From: Micromonospora radicis
GTDB taxonomy: Bacteria > Actinomycetota > Actinomycetes > Mycobacteriales > Micromonosporaceae
Length of the DNA stretch: 64,000 nt
Direction of reading: 5' to 3'
Assembly (NCBI RefSeq): GCF_003583405.1
Contig: NZ_QXEC01000008.1
Span: 1 to 64,000, forward strand
This document shows positions 32,650 to 41,604 of the stretch, piece by piece (position 1 is the first letter of the stretch; each line of letters opens with the position of its first letter). The position numbers and the translations under genes were made by a program. The notes under the pieces are model-generated. The model was not told the DNA's origin. It made no database searches and worked only from the letters and a program-made list of their open reading frames with translations.

Positions 32650-33351
32650 TCAGCCGCGGGCCCGTTCGAGGCCGTCGAAGAGCAGGTCGAGGGTGAACTC
32701 GAACTCGACCTGGCTGTCGCACCAGCCGAGGGTCGGATCCGCGGCGTCGTGTGCCTCGGCCGCCACCATCGCGGTCAGGTGCGGCAGCTGCTCGGCCATC
32801 GCGGCGAGTTCCGCCTCGGCGGCCTCGACGTCAGCCTGGCCGCCGGCCGACGCGGGTCGGAAGACCTCCTGGGCGAAGCCGAGCGCGAGGCTGCCGAACG
32901 CGTGCAGCGCCCGGTGGGCGATGCGGTAGCTGAACCCGCCGTCGAGCAGGGTGGCGATGATGCCGTCGTAGTAGGCGTACACCTCGGCGGGGATGTTCGG
33001 GCGGGAGCTGAGCAGCGCGGGCGCCCAGGGGTGGCGCAGCATCACCACTCGGGCGGCGAGGAACCGCTGGCGCAGGCGGGCACGCCAGTCCTCGCCGTCC
33101 AGGGTGGCGTCGACCGCCGCGACGGCGGCCAGGATCTCGGTGACGACCGCCTCGGCGAGGCCGTCGAGCAGGCCCTCCTTGCCGGGCAGGTGGTAGTAGA
33201 GCGACATCGCCTCGACGCCGACCTCGGCGGCCAGCCGGCGCATGGTCAGCGCGGTCAGCCCCTCCGCGTCGACCAGCGCGGTGGCGGCGGCGAGGGCTCG
33301 CTCACGGCTCAGCGGCTCACGCGGTTTCCGTACGCCCATTCGGCTTTCCAT
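32650..33351 (-). CDS. TetR/AcrR family transcriptional regulator
   Basis: A 233-residue repressor with the N-terminal TetR helix-turn-helix (AATALVDAEGLTALTMRRLAAEVGVEAMSLYYHLPGKEGLLDGL) and a TetR_C-like ligand domain. It is divergent from a membrane protein at 33445 with two tandem palindromic sites in between, so it probably represses that gene and itself. The start could also be ATG 33339. Confidence 0.92.
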   Translation of the reverse strand: MESRMGVRKPREPLSRERALAAATALVDAEGLTALTMRRLAAEVGVEAMSLYYHLPGKEGLLDGLAEAVVTEILAAVAAVDATLDGEDWRARLRQRFLAARVVMLRHPWAPALLSSRPNIPAEVYAYYDGIIATLLDGGFSYRIAHRALHAFGSLALGFAQEVFRPASAGGQADVEAAEAELAAMAEQLPHLTAMVAAEAHDAADPTLGWCDSQVEFEFTLDLLFDGLERARG

Positions 33352-33360
33352 CTTCCCTTG

Positions 33361-33395
33361 ACCTTACATCGTATGGTTGCCTTACGTCGTAAGGC
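33361..33395. promoter_or_regulatory. tandem TetR operators
   Basis: GCCTTACGTCGTAAGGC at 33379-33395 is a perfect 17-bp palindrome. ACCTTACATCGTATGGT at 33361-33377 is a second, imperfect copy pairing at 6 of 8 positions. Both lie between the divergent TetR gene and the membrane protein gene. Confidence 0.8.
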
Positions 33396-33444
33396 AGTGC
33401 TGCCGGAAAGCGGCGGACCACCCAGCACAATCGAAGGAGTCGAG

Positions 33445-34179
33445 ATGCATCTGCTGATCCGCACCGCCCGGACGACCGGGTTGCTCTACCTCGGCCTGGC
33501 CATCGCCGGTGCGCTGGGTTTCCTCACCATCCGGCCCCAGCTCTTCGCCGCCGGTGACCCCGAGGCGACCCTCGCCCACCTGGTCGGCAACGAGTCCCTC
33601 GCCCGCGTCGCGATCATGCTCGAACTGCTCGTCGTACTCGCCCAGACCGGCACCGCCGTCTGGTTCTACCGGCTGTTCCGCGGCGTCGACACCACCGCCG
33701 CCGGCTGCATCGCCGCGTTCGGCATGGTCAACGCCATCGCGATCCTCGGTAGCGCCGCGCTCCTCGCGACCGCCACCCAGGTGGCGACCGAGCCGTTCGG
33801 CGACGCCGCCCACACCGTCCAGTTGCTCTACCTGATCAGCGGAAACCTCTGGGTCGTGGGCGGGCTCTTCTTCGGGCTCTGGCTGGTACCGATGGGTTGG
33901 TGTGTGCTCCGATCCGGCTGGCTGCCCCGACCGCTCGGCTGGGTTCTCGTCGTCGGGGGTGGCGGCTACCTGCTCAGCACGTTCGTCGCGTACCTCGCTC
34001 CGAACGCAAAGGTCGTCGCGGACCTGCTGGTGATCCCGGCCACCGTCGGCGAGTTCTGGATCCTCGGCTACCTGATCATCGTGGGCGTCCGGCGCTCGGC
34101 GACCACCACGCCGGGCCCGGAGGCGGGCCGGTCGGCTCGCCAAGTCGTTGATCCGGTTGTGCCGGCCGCCCACCGGTGA
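33445..34179 (+). CDS. DUF4386 family membrane protein
   Basis: A 244-residue integral membrane protein with about six hydrophobic helices (for example TGLLYLGLAIAGALGFLTI and VGGLFFGLWLVPMGWCVLRSG). The GLFFGLWLVPMG and LPRPLGWVLVVGGGGYL segments fit the DUF4386 family. ATG 33445 follows AAGGAG. It is probably controlled by the divergent TetR repressor. Its biochemical role is unknown. Confidence 0.82.
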   Translation: MHLLIRTARTTGLLYLGLAIAGALGFLTIRPQLFAAGDPEATLAHLVGNESLARVAIMLELLVVLAQTGTAVWFYRLFRGVDTTAAGCIAAFGMVNAIAILGSAALLATATQVATEPFGDAAHTVQLLYLISGNLWVVGGLFFGLWLVPMGWCVLRSGWLPRPLGWVLVVGGGGYLLSTFVAYLAPNAKVVADLLVIPATVGEFWILGYLIIVGVRRSATTTPGPEAGRSARQVVDPVVPAAHR

Positions 34180-34217
34180 CCACGGTGGGGGGCGCCGACC
34201 TACCGGGAGGGACGCCG

Positions 34218-34709
34218 ATGACCAGTGAACGCGAGACCGTCGAGGTCGACCCCGCGCTGTTCCAAGCCGTCTACGACTCGCCCGCCTCGCTGCCGGGCCA
34301 GCACCGGTGGACCACCCCGGAATCCGACGTACGGCGGATCGAGAAGCTGCTCGGCATGCCACCCCGCACCATCGGCGCCCCGCTCTGGGTCAGCGGTGAC
34401 CAGCCGGACTGCCCGAAGTGTGGTCGCCGGATCACCTGGTACGACATCGTCGCCTCGGCCCTCAAGGAGGTGCACGACCCGGCGATGATCGCCACGGTGA
34501 TCCTCGGCGACCGCCGGTACGTCAACACCGGCCTACCCGCCGCCATCCCCGGCGTACGCTGCACCGACTGCCGCTCCCCGATCGACGGGCTGCGCAGTTT
34601 CAAGTGCCACAACTGGGCGTACGCCTTCGAGGAACTGGCGGCCGTCCGGCAGCGGATGGCCGGCGGGTCAGCCCCCGACGCGGCGGCTGGGTCGACGGCC
34701 GGGGGGTGA
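34218..34709 (+). CDS. hypothetical protein with zinc-ribbon-like cysteines
   Basis: A 163-residue soluble protein with CPKCGRRITW (about residue 70) and CTDCRSPIDGLRSFKCH near residue 120, which could bind zinc. I do not recognise a named family. ATG 34218 follows GGGAGG; a GTG at 34176 that overlaps the DUF4386 stop codon is the alternative start. Co-transcribed with the DUF4386 gene. Confidence 0.72.
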   Translation: MTSERETVEVDPALFQAVYDSPASLPGQHRWTTPESDVRRIEKLLGMPPRTIGAPLWVSGDQPDCPKCGRRITWYDIVASALKEVHDPAMIATVILGDRRYVNTGLPAAIPGVRCTDCRSPIDGLRSFKCHNWAYAFEELAAVRQRMAGGSAPDAAAGSTAGG

Positions 34710-34732
34710 CGGCGCCGCCCGACGCGGCACAC

Positions 34733-35536
34733 TCACCACACGAGCAGCAGCGCACCGAGCGTGCCCAGCACCAGGTACGGCCCGAACGGCAGGTGACTGC
34801 TCCAGCGGGCCCGCCGGGTGACCAACAGGCCGAGGGCGACCAGGCCGGACAGCGTCACCGCGAGCAGTAGCCCGAGCACCGGGGTGGCCCAGCCGTACCA
34901 GCCGAGCAGCGCGCCCGCGCCCAGCGCGAGCTTGGCGTCGCCGATGCCGAAGCCCCGGGCCCCGAGCAGCAACGTGGTGAGGGCGAAGAATCCGGCCAGG
35001 CTGAGGCCGGCGGCGGTGGCGCGCAGCCAGGGCTCCGACCCAGCGCCGGTCACCGCGGCCAGCCCGAGCAGCAGCCAGGTGCCGGCGGCGGCTGGCCAGG
35101 TGAGCCGGTCGGGCAGCCGGTGCACCGCCAGGTCCACAAAGCACAGCGGTACGGCGAAGGCCAGCCACCACGCCGCGGCCGCCAGTTCGGTGGTGGGTGG
35201 GCCGGTCAGGAGCAGTACGACGGCCGTGGCGGCGGCCAGTTCGACGGTGCCCGGCGGTGGGCCGACGCGGGCGGTGCAGCCGCCGCAGCGGGCGGTCGGG
35301 CCGAGCACCGGCCACGGGCGGTCCAGGCCGATCGGAGTGCCGCAGGCGTCGCAGCCGGTACGACGACTGGTCCCGGTCGGTACGGCGTGCCGGACGACGG
35401 CGTAGCGCAGCAGCGGGGTGAGCGCCAGGACGGCCAGCGGTCGAGGTCGACCGGGTCGGATCGGCGGCCGGGGTCGACCGGGTCGGATCGGCGGCGGCTG
35501 GTGCGGCACCGATTCGGTGGCGTGGGACCGGGTCAT
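34733..35536 (-). CDS. prepilin peptidase (A24, TadV/CpaA-like)
   Basis: A 267-residue inner membrane aspartic protease. After a Pro/Arg-rich N-terminus it has a zinc-binding pair CDACG and CGGC as in PilD, then several membrane segments with the two catalytic aspartates in CFVDLAVHRLPDRLT and GFGIGDAKLA. It would process the Flp-like pilin and TadE-like pseudopilins of the pilus operon that starts about 0.6 kb away on the other strand. ATG 35536 follows GGAGG. Confidence 0.9.
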   Translation of the reverse strand: MTRSHATESVPHQPPPIRPGRPRPPIRPGRPRPLAVLALTPLLRYAVVRHAVPTGTSRRTGCDACGTPIGLDRPWPVLGPTARCGGCTARVGPPPGTVELAAATAVVLLLTGPPTTELAAAAWWLAFAVPLCFVDLAVHRLPDRLTWPAAAGTWLLLGLAAVTGAGSEPWLRATAAGLSLAGFFALTTLLLGARGFGIGDAKLALGAGALLGWYGWATPVLGLLLAVTLSGLVALGLLVTRRARWSSHLPFGPYLVLGTLGALLLVW

Positions 35537-36128
35537 GCCGACCTCCGGGGGACGAAAGCGAACACGGTAGGTAGTCTGCCCGGTCGGATCGGGTGGTGGT
35601 CCGAACGTTGACGGACGGGACTCCGACGGCCGGAATCGGCTCGGCCGAAACGCACCGACGCCGGGGATGCAATTCCCACAGAATGCAATTGACGATCGAC
35701 TTGGACCGCATTTGTGGGGGACGGATCGGGCACATGCCATTTCCCGCACCATCGCGAACGGATCGGCGACGGTCGGCCCGGAGAGCGGTTGCACCGCCCC
35801 GCACGCCGCGCCGAACGAGCGCGGGGGCGACCTCGACAGCCACCGGCAATCTCCCCGGCAACCATCCGACACCACCACCCTCCATCACTCAGAGTGTTCG
35901 CTTGAATTGCCTCTGTTGCATCGGCCGGCGTCAGCTTATGCTCGCCCCTTGGATGTGAGGCAACCCACGTCCAACCGCCACGACACCCAGGACAGTGCAT
36001 TTGTAGAAGATCCGTAAGGGTAAATGCGGCCGCGTATCGAACCGGGCCGGAGACGACCTTCCGGTCGCGTTGCCGCATGCCCGGGACCGGCGGCGGCCGC
36101 CGGGTCGGTTACCGAGGAGGGCACGAGG
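35537..36128. other. 592-bp non-coding region between prepilin peptidase and Tad operon
   Basis: No coding sequence is convincing here on either strand. The region is less GC-rich than its neighbours, notably 35660-35720 and 35890-36030, which suggests promoter DNA for the divergent prepilin peptidase and Tad operon. I see no riboswitch that I can name. Confidence 0.6.
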
Positions 36129-36695
36129 GTGCGAGCACGGCAACTGAGCCGCTGGACGGCCGGCTTGGTCGCGGTGGCCGCGGTCGGCACGACCACCGCC
36201 TGCGGCAGCCCGCCGGAGACGTCCGGCACCGTCCCGACAGACCGGAACAGGCCCGTCGGCACCGAACGTGCCGCCGACGAGAAGGCCGCGGAGAAAGCGG
36301 CCCTGAAGGCGTACGACGGGTACCTGACCGCGTCGCGGGCGGCGAGTCGGCACAGCGACCCACAACATCCGGACCTGACCCGGTTCCTCGCCGACCCGCT
36401 GCTCACCCGGGTCCGGCTGAGCCTGCGGCAGGCCCGCGCCAACGGCGCGGTCAGCGCCGGCGCCCTGCGCTCCAACCCCGAGGTCATCTCCGTCGACCTG
36501 ACCGCCAAGCCGCCGACGGTGGAAATCCAGGACTGTGTCGACGCCACCGGCTACCGGCTGGTCTACGTCGCCGATGAGAAGGTCGTGCCGGGCACCCGGG
36601 GCACCCGGCACCTGGCCACCGCCACCGCCACCCGCTATCCCGACGGCCGTTGGCTGATCAGCACCGGCTCGGCCCACCAGGACCAGCCGTGCTGA
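36129..36695 (+). CDS. putative exported protein at the head of the Tad operon
   Basis: A 188-residue protein with an N-terminal signal segment (LSRWTAGLVAVAAVGTTTAC) ending in a Cys25 that resembles a weak lipobox. The mature part has an NTF2-like/mce-associated look: KAAEKAALKAYDGYLTASRAASR, then beta strands ending in YPDGRWLISTG. GTG 36129 follows GAGGAGG. The next gene starts before its stop codon, so it belongs to the operon. Function unknown. Confidence 0.78.
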   Translation: MRARQLSRWTAGLVAVAAVGTTTACGSPPETSGTVPTDRNRPVGTERAADEKAAEKAALKAYDGYLTASRAASRHSDPQHPDLTRFLADPLLTRVRLSLRQARANGAVSAGALRSNPEVISVDLTAKPPTVEIQDCVDATGYRLVYVADEKVVPGTRGTRHLATATATRYPDGRWLISTGSAHQDQPC

Positions 36696-37717
36696 CCCGG
36701 GCGGCGGACCACCTCGCCCGGCACCACGCCGACCAGTGCGCCGCTGGTGGCCGGAGCACCGCTGGTGGCCGGAGCACCGCTGGCAGTCGGCCCGGGCGTC
36801 GGCGGAGGGCCGGGGGCATCCGCCGGATGCTGCTCGGCGGCGCACTGACGCTGCTGCTGGTGACCGGTCCGGCGGTACCGGCCACCGCCGACCCCGGTGC
36901 CGGCTGCCCACCCGCCCAGCCCAACTGCGACGTCTGGGACGACGACCCGGGCATCCCCGGCGGCGGCGGAAACGGTGGCGACAACGGCGGGAACAACGGC
37001 GGCGGGGGTGGCGGCGACGGTGTCTGCCGGTGGAACGGCCGTACCATCCCCTGTTACGACGAGGACCTCGGCTGGTTCAACAACAGCGACGGCTGCTACT
37101 ACAAGCTCGCCGAGCCGCAGCAGGAAGCCCCCGACGGCTGGCAGTGGTACGTGCTGAGCTGCAACGGCGGCGCGGTGGGCGACCAGCGGATGGAACTGCG
37201 GGAAGGACCGCCGCCGGGCTTCGGCGCCCCACCGGACCCGGACGAGTTGGCCCGTCGGGCGCTCGCCTCGATCAGCCTGCTCGGGCCGAACGCGTCGGTC
37301 GCGCCCCGCAAGCGCGTCGGTCCGGGGCTGGTCGGCCTGCCGGTCTGGATGTGGGCCAGCGCCGGCGCCAACTACTTCGGCCCGCTGAGCGCCTCCGCCT
37401 CCGACCGGGGCCTGACCGTCACCATCCGGGCCGAGGTCGACGAGATCGTCTGGGACATGGGCAACGGTGACCGGGTCCGCTGCGACGGTCCCGGCACCCC
37501 GTACGACCGCACCAGCCGGCACGCCGGTCGGCCCTCCCCCGACTGCGGCTACGACAAGGGCTACGCCAGGGCCGGCACCTACCGGGTCCAGGGCACCCTG
37601 CCCTGGACCGTCACCTGGCGCAGCAGCCGCGGCGAGACCGGGCAGATCCCAGACGTCGTCCGCACCACCGGCACGATCGACATCCAGATCAACGAGCTTC
37701 AGGTGGTGACCCGATGA
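36689..37717 (+). CDS. secreted protein with Gly/Asn-rich linker, Tad operon
   Basis: A 342-residue protein with an Arg-rich N-terminus, a signal-like helix (MLLGGALTLLLVTGPAVPATA), a Cys pair, an Asp/Gly/Asn-rich linker (about 95-120) and a large beta-rich domain ending in RTTGTIDIQINELQVVTR. It is a regular companion of actinobacterial Tad operons but I know no function. The GTG at 36689 overlaps the preceding gene; an 18-bp repeat in its 5' part codes for AGGRST twice. Confidence 0.72.
   Translation: MLTRAADHLARHHADQCAAGGRSTAGGRSTAGSRPGRRRRAGGIRRMLLGGALTLLLVTGPAVPATADPGAGCPPAQPNCDVWDDDPGIPGGGGNGGDNGGNNGGGGGGDGVCRWNGRTIPCYDEDLGWFNNSDGCYYKLAEPQQEAPDGWQWYVLSCNGGAVGDQRMELREGPPPGFGAPPDPDELARRALASISLLGPNASVAPRKRVGPGLVGLPVWMWASAGANYFGPLSASASDRGLTVTIRAEVDEIVWDMGNGDRVRCDGPGTPYDRTSRHAGRPSPDCGYDKGYARAGTYRVQGTLPWTVTWRSSRGETGQIPDVVRTTGTIDIQINELQVVTR
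36743..36785. repeat. 18-bp tandem repeat near the 5' end of the secreted-protein gene
   Basis: The unit GCTGGTGGCCGGAGCACC occurs twice in tandem with a third partial copy and encodes AGGRST repeats ahead of the signal helix. Confidence 0.75.
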
Positions 37718-38379
37718 GCGTGGCGACCCGCGACGGAACCTCCCCGGTGGACGCGCCCGTCGCCCCGCCCAAGGTGGTCCGGCAGCGCCGGGTCCGCCCC
37801 GGGCTGCTCGGCCTGGCCGTACTGCTGATCGCCCTCGGTGGACTCGGCTCGGCGTTCGCGGTCACCTCGGTCCGCGCCACCGGCAGCTACCTGGCGGTCG
37901 CCCGCAGTGTCGAGGTCGGCAGCGTGCTCGGCGCCGACGACCTGGTGTCGGTGCAGGTGGCCGGCGGGCAGGGGCTCGACCCGGTACCGGCCGGTCGGCT
38001 CGCCGAGGTGGTCGGCATGCGCGCCGCCGTCGCGCTCGCCCCCGGCACGCTGCTGACCATGGCGCAGCTCACCGACGCGCCGCTGCTCGGCCCCGGTCAG
38101 CAGCAACTCGCCCTCGGGCTGCGAACGGCACAGGTACCGGCGCCCAAACTCCGCCCCGGCGACCAGGTCCTGCTGGTCAGCACCCCCCGCGACGACAACA
38201 GCGGCGGGGGCTCGTCCACCGGCACAACCCGGTTCACCGCGACCGTCACCGACGCCGTCAGCACCGACGGCCGCGACGAGGTGGTGGTCTACCTGGCGCT
38301 GGCGGTACGGGACGTACCGGCCGTGGTGGCGTTGGCCGCCCAGGACCGGATCGCGGTCGTGCTGACCAAGGCGGCCTGA
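37714..38379 (+). CDS. cpaB: SAF-domain protein, Flp pilus assembly (CpaB/RcpC-like)
   Basis: A 221-residue protein with one N-terminal membrane anchor (LLGLAVLLIALGGLGSAFAVTS) and an SAF domain (VEVGSVLGADDLVSVQVAGGQGLDPVPAGRLAEVVGMRAAVALAPGTLL). CpaB/RcpC proteins are periplasm-side assembly factors of the Flp pilus. It overlaps both neighbours (ATGA and TGATG). Confidence 0.88.
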   Translation: MSVATRDGTSPVDAPVAPPKVVRQRRVRPGLLGLAVLLIALGGLGSAFAVTSVRATGSYLAVARSVEVGSVLGADDLVSVQVAGGQGLDPVPAGRLAEVVGMRAAVALAPGTLLTMAQLTDAPLLGPGQQQLALGLRTAQVPAPKLRPGDQVLLVSTPRDDNSGGGSSTGTTRFTATVTDAVSTDGRDEVVVYLALAVRDVPAVVALAAQDRIAVVLTKAA

Positions 38380-39179
38380 TGGCGATCATCGCGCTGGTCT
38401 CGGCCAAGGGCTCGCCGGGGGTGACCACCACCGCGCTGGCCTGCGCGCTGAGCTGGCACCGGCGGGTGGTCCTCGCCGAGTGCGACCCGGCCGGCGGCTC
38501 CATCCTCGCCGGCTACCTGGGCGGCGCGCTGGACGGCCCGCGTGGCATCGGTGAGCTGGCCGTCGGGGAGCTGCGCGACGGCAACCTGGAGACCGCGTTC
38601 TGGTCGCAGCTGGTCGACCTGGACGCGCCGCGCCGGGAACGCCTGCTGCTGCCCGGGGTCGTCGACCCCGCCCAGGCCGGCAGCGTCGTCCCGCTCTGGC
38701 AACGGTTCGCCGACTTCTTCACCGGCCTGGAACACGGCGACCCGCCGTACGACGTGGTCGTCGACTGTGGTCGGCTGCACGTGGCCGGGCCGCCGTGGCC
38801 GCTGCTGCGGGCCGCCTCGGTGGTGCTGGTGGTCACCCGCGCGCAGTTGCCCGACCTGTCCGGCACCCGGGCCATGCTCCAGGCCCTCGAACGGGACTTC
38901 GCCGAGCACCGGGTGGAGCCGGGCACGCTGCGGCTGCTGCTGGTCGGCGGCGGGCACGGCAAGAGCGAGATCAGCAAGGCGCTACGGCTGCCGGTGATCG
39001 CCCGGCTGCCACACGACCCGCGTACCGCCGAGGTGTTGAGCCTGGGTGGCACGGTGCGGGCCGGACGCCCGCTGCTGCGCGCGGCCCGCGAGCTGGAGGT
39101 GCCGGTCGGCGCCCTGCTGGAACGGCGGCGGGCCCGGTTGGCCTGGCCGGTCGCCCAGGGGGTGCCCGATGCGCTTTGA
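38379..39179 (+). CDS. CpaE/ParA-like ATPase of the Tad locus
   Basis: A 266-residue MinD/ParA-fold protein. The N-terminal loop SAKGSPGVTTTALACAL stands where a deviant Walker A (KGGVGKT) belongs; the lysine at 10 is kept but the second lysine is replaced by Val-Thr. The strand VLAECDPAGGS and VVVDCGRL resemble switch motifs. Such CpaE-like proteins localise the pilus machine. The altered loop makes ATPase activity uncertain. Its stop lies within the start region of tadA. Confidence 0.85.
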   Translation: MAIIALVSAKGSPGVTTTALACALSWHRRVVLAECDPAGGSILAGYLGGALDGPRGIGELAVGELRDGNLETAFWSQLVDLDAPRRERLLLPGVVDPAQAGSVVPLWQRFADFFTGLEHGDPPYDVVVDCGRLHVAGPPWPLLRAASVVLVVTRAQLPDLSGTRAMLQALERDFAEHRVEPGTLRLLLVGGGHGKSEISKALRLPVIARLPHDPRTAEVLSLGGTVRAGRPLLRAARELEVPVGALLERRRARLAWPVAQGVPDAL

Positions 39180-40695
39180 GCCGGTCTCGTCGGATCCACG
39201 CCGGCAACCGCCCGGCGCCACCTCCATCGCACCGCCGTTGCCGGTGGCCAACGGACGGCACCCGGCGCTGCCGGCCCTGCCCGCCCCGCCCGCGCCCGAA
39301 CCGCCGCCCCGGCCCCGGTTGGACTACCAGGTGGTCCGGGAGCTGCGGCGGGAGCTGAGCGAACGGCTCACCCGGTGGGAGCGCGGCCGCGAGTTCAGCG
39401 TCGACGAGGAGGACACCGAGCGGGCCCGGCTGGCGGTACTGCTGGTCGCCGAGTACGCCGACTCGGTGCGCCGGGCCGGCACCCCGATGGCCGCCGGTGA
39501 GGAACGCCTGCTGCTCGACCAGGTCACGGCCGAGCTGGCCGGTCTCGGTCGACTCCAGACGCTGCTCGTCGACGACACCATCGAGGAGGTGCACATCCTC
39601 GGCTGCGATCAGGTACGCATCACCCGGCACGGCGGCGGCGTCGACTGGGCCGAGCCGATCGCCGACAGCGACGACGAGCTGGTGGAGATCCTCCAGGCGG
39701 CGGCCCGACGGGCCGGTGCCACCGAACGTTCGCTGTCCACCTCGAAGCCCACACTGGACCTGCAACTGCCCGACGGCAGCCGGCTGGCGGCGGTGTTCCT
39801 GGTCAGCCACCGCCCGTACGCGGTGATCCGGAAGCACAACACCCTCGATGTGACCCTGGACGACCTGGCCGGCACCCGGGGCGACCTGGACGAGATGGTC
39901 GACCCGCTGCTGCGCGACTTCCTCCGTGCGTCGATGCGGGCCGGGCTGAACATCATGGTCGCCGGGCTGGCCGGTGCCGGTAAGACCACCGTCATCCGGG
40001 CGCTGATGAGCGAGATCCCGCCCGACGAGCCGTACGTGCTGCTGGAGGAGAGCCGGGAGCTGCTGCCGGCCCGGCGTACCGAACGCCACCGGGCGGTGAT
40101 GAGCTTCGAGGCCCGCGAGGGACACGGTGAACGCGGCCCGGACGGTCGACCCGCCGGTGAGGTGAGCATCGCCGACCTGATCCCGGTCTCGCTACGGATG
40201 GGCGTGCTGCGGATCATCGTCGGCGAGGTGCGGTCCCGGGAGATCGTGCCGATGCTCCAGGCGATGACCACCAGCCGGGGATCGATGTGCACGATCCACG
40301 CGCGTACCCCCGGCGGGGTCAGCGAGCGGATCATCGAGTTGGCGCTGGCGCACGGCCGGGAGATGACCGTCGACCAGGCCCGCCGGATGGCCGGCAACGC
40401 CCTCGACCTCATCGTCTACGTCACCGTCGAGGACGAGACCGGCATCGGCGGGCGCAAACACCGGTTCGTCTCGCACGTCGAGGAGGTCCTCGGCGTCGGC
40501 GAGAGCAGCCGGATCACCACCACCCGGGTGTTCGGTCCCGGGCCGGACGGCCGGGCGGTTCCCCGTCACCTGCCGGAGCGGGTCCGTGACCAGTTGCTGC
40601 GGGTGGGCTACGACGCCCGGCTGCTGAGCCGCTGGATCGAGGCCGGGCAGGGCGCCTGGCGCCGGCCCAAGCAGACCCGACTGGGCCGGCGGTGA
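39169..40695 (+). CDS. tadA: TadA/CpaF type secretion ATPase
   Basis: A 508-residue hexameric secretion ATPase. The N-terminal 90 residues are Pro-rich and helical; the core has the TadA domain (LLVDDTIEEVHILGCDQVRI), Walker A GLAGAGKTT, an Asp-box region (LLEESREL), Walker B-like LRIIVGEVRSRE and the His box TSRGSMCTIHA. It powers pilus assembly from the cytoplasm. ATG 39169 overlaps the CpaE-like gene by 11 bases. Confidence 0.95.
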   Translation: MRFEPVSSDPRRQPPGATSIAPPLPVANGRHPALPALPAPPAPEPPPRPRLDYQVVRELRRELSERLTRWERGREFSVDEEDTERARLAVLLVAEYADSVRRAGTPMAAGEERLLLDQVTAELAGLGRLQTLLVDDTIEEVHILGCDQVRITRHGGGVDWAEPIADSDDELVEILQAAARRAGATERSLSTSKPTLDLQLPDGSRLAAVFLVSHRPYAVIRKHNTLDVTLDDLAGTRGDLDEMVDPLLRDFLRASMRAGLNIMVAGLAGAGKTTVIRALMSEIPPDEPYVLLEESRELLPARRTERHRAVMSFEAREGHGERGPDGRPAGEVSIADLIPVSLRMGVLRIIVGEVRSREIVPMLQAMTTSRGSMCTIHARTPGGVSERIIELALAHGREMTVDQARRMAGNALDLIVYVTVEDETGIGGRKHRFVSHVEEVLGVGESSRITTTRVFGPGPDGRAVPRHLPERVRDQLLRVGYDARLLSRWIEAGQGAWRRPKQTRLGRR

Positions 40696-40698
40696 GTC

Positions 40699-41604
40699 GT
40701 GCGTGACGACATCGAACTGATCGCCATGGTTTCCGGGGCGGCCTGCGTGGCCGGTCTGGTGCTGGTGGTCGTCGCGCTGGTCGGCACCCGCCGCCCGCCC
40801 GGTCCCGCACCGGGCGCCGGACCGGGACTCAGCCGGCTGTGGCGCGGCTCCGGCACCACTGTCCGCGAACAGCAGACCCACCAGACGCTGCTGGTCGGCG
40901 CGGTGGTCGCGGGCGCGCTGGCCTTCCTGCTGACCGGGCTGCCGGTGGTCGGCCTGCTGGTCGCGATCGCGGTGCCCGGCACCCCGTGGCTCTTCTCGGT
41001 GGGCCGGTCCGAGCAACGCGCGATCGCCCGGATCGAAGCGGTCGGCGAGTGGGCCCGCCGGCTCAAGGACGTCTCCGCCACCGGCCAGGGACTCCAGCAG
41101 GCGGTCATCGGTACGGTCGGCACCGCGCCGGAGGAGATCCAGGAGGAGGTACGCCTGCTCGCCGCCCGGCTCCAGGCCGGCTGGCTGGCCCGTTCGGCCC
41201 TGCTGGCGTTCGCCGACGAGATCGGCGACCCGGTCTGCGACCAGGTGGTCGCCGCGCTCATCCTGCACCTGACCGACCGGGGTGAACGGCTCGGCGACGT
41301 GCTCAGCTCGATCGCGACGGCGGCGGCGGCCGAGGTCGCCACCCGCCGGGAGATCGAGGCCAAGCGGACCCAGCCCCGGTTCGCGGTCCGGTTCCTCACC
41401 GGGATGACCCTGGCCACCATCGCGTACGGGCTGTTCAACGCCGAGTACGTGGAGCCGTACGGCACGCCGCTCGGCCAGCTCGTGATGGCGATCCTCGGCG
41501 CCGCCTTCATCGGCCTGCTGGCCTGGGTGCGCTCGATGAGCCAACCACCCCGGCCGGCCCGCTTCCTGCCGGCCCCCGACCCCGACGAGGCGGTGGTGGC
41601 GTGA
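40699..41604 (+). CDS. tadB: TadB-like type II secretion F-family protein
   Basis: A 301-residue inner membrane protein with two N-terminal helices, a T2SSF domain (IEAVGEWARRLKDVSATGQGLQQAVIGTVGTAP...) and two C-terminal helices. With TadC it forms the membrane platform. GTG 40699 starts three bases after tadA ends; its stop overlaps tadC (GTGA). Confidence 0.92.
   Translation: MRDDIELIAMVSGAACVAGLVLVVVALVGTRRPPGPAPGAGPGLSRLWRGSGTTVREQQTHQTLLVGAVVAGALAFLLTGLPVVGLLVAIAVPGTPWLFSVGRSEQRAIARIEAVGEWARRLKDVSATGQGLQQAVIGTVGTAPEEIQEEVRLLAARLQAGWLARSALLAFADEIGDPVCDQVVAALILHLTDRGERLGDVLSSIATAAAAEVATRREIEAKRTQPRFAVRFLTGMTLATIAYGLFNAEYVEPYGTPLGQLVMAILGAAFIGLLAWVRSMSQPPRPARFLPAPDPDEAVVA

Noticed and set aside
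35600..36020. Possible riboswitch or small gene before the Tad operon
   Set aside because: I could not match any known riboswitch consensus, and the open frames here have no domain or good start signal.
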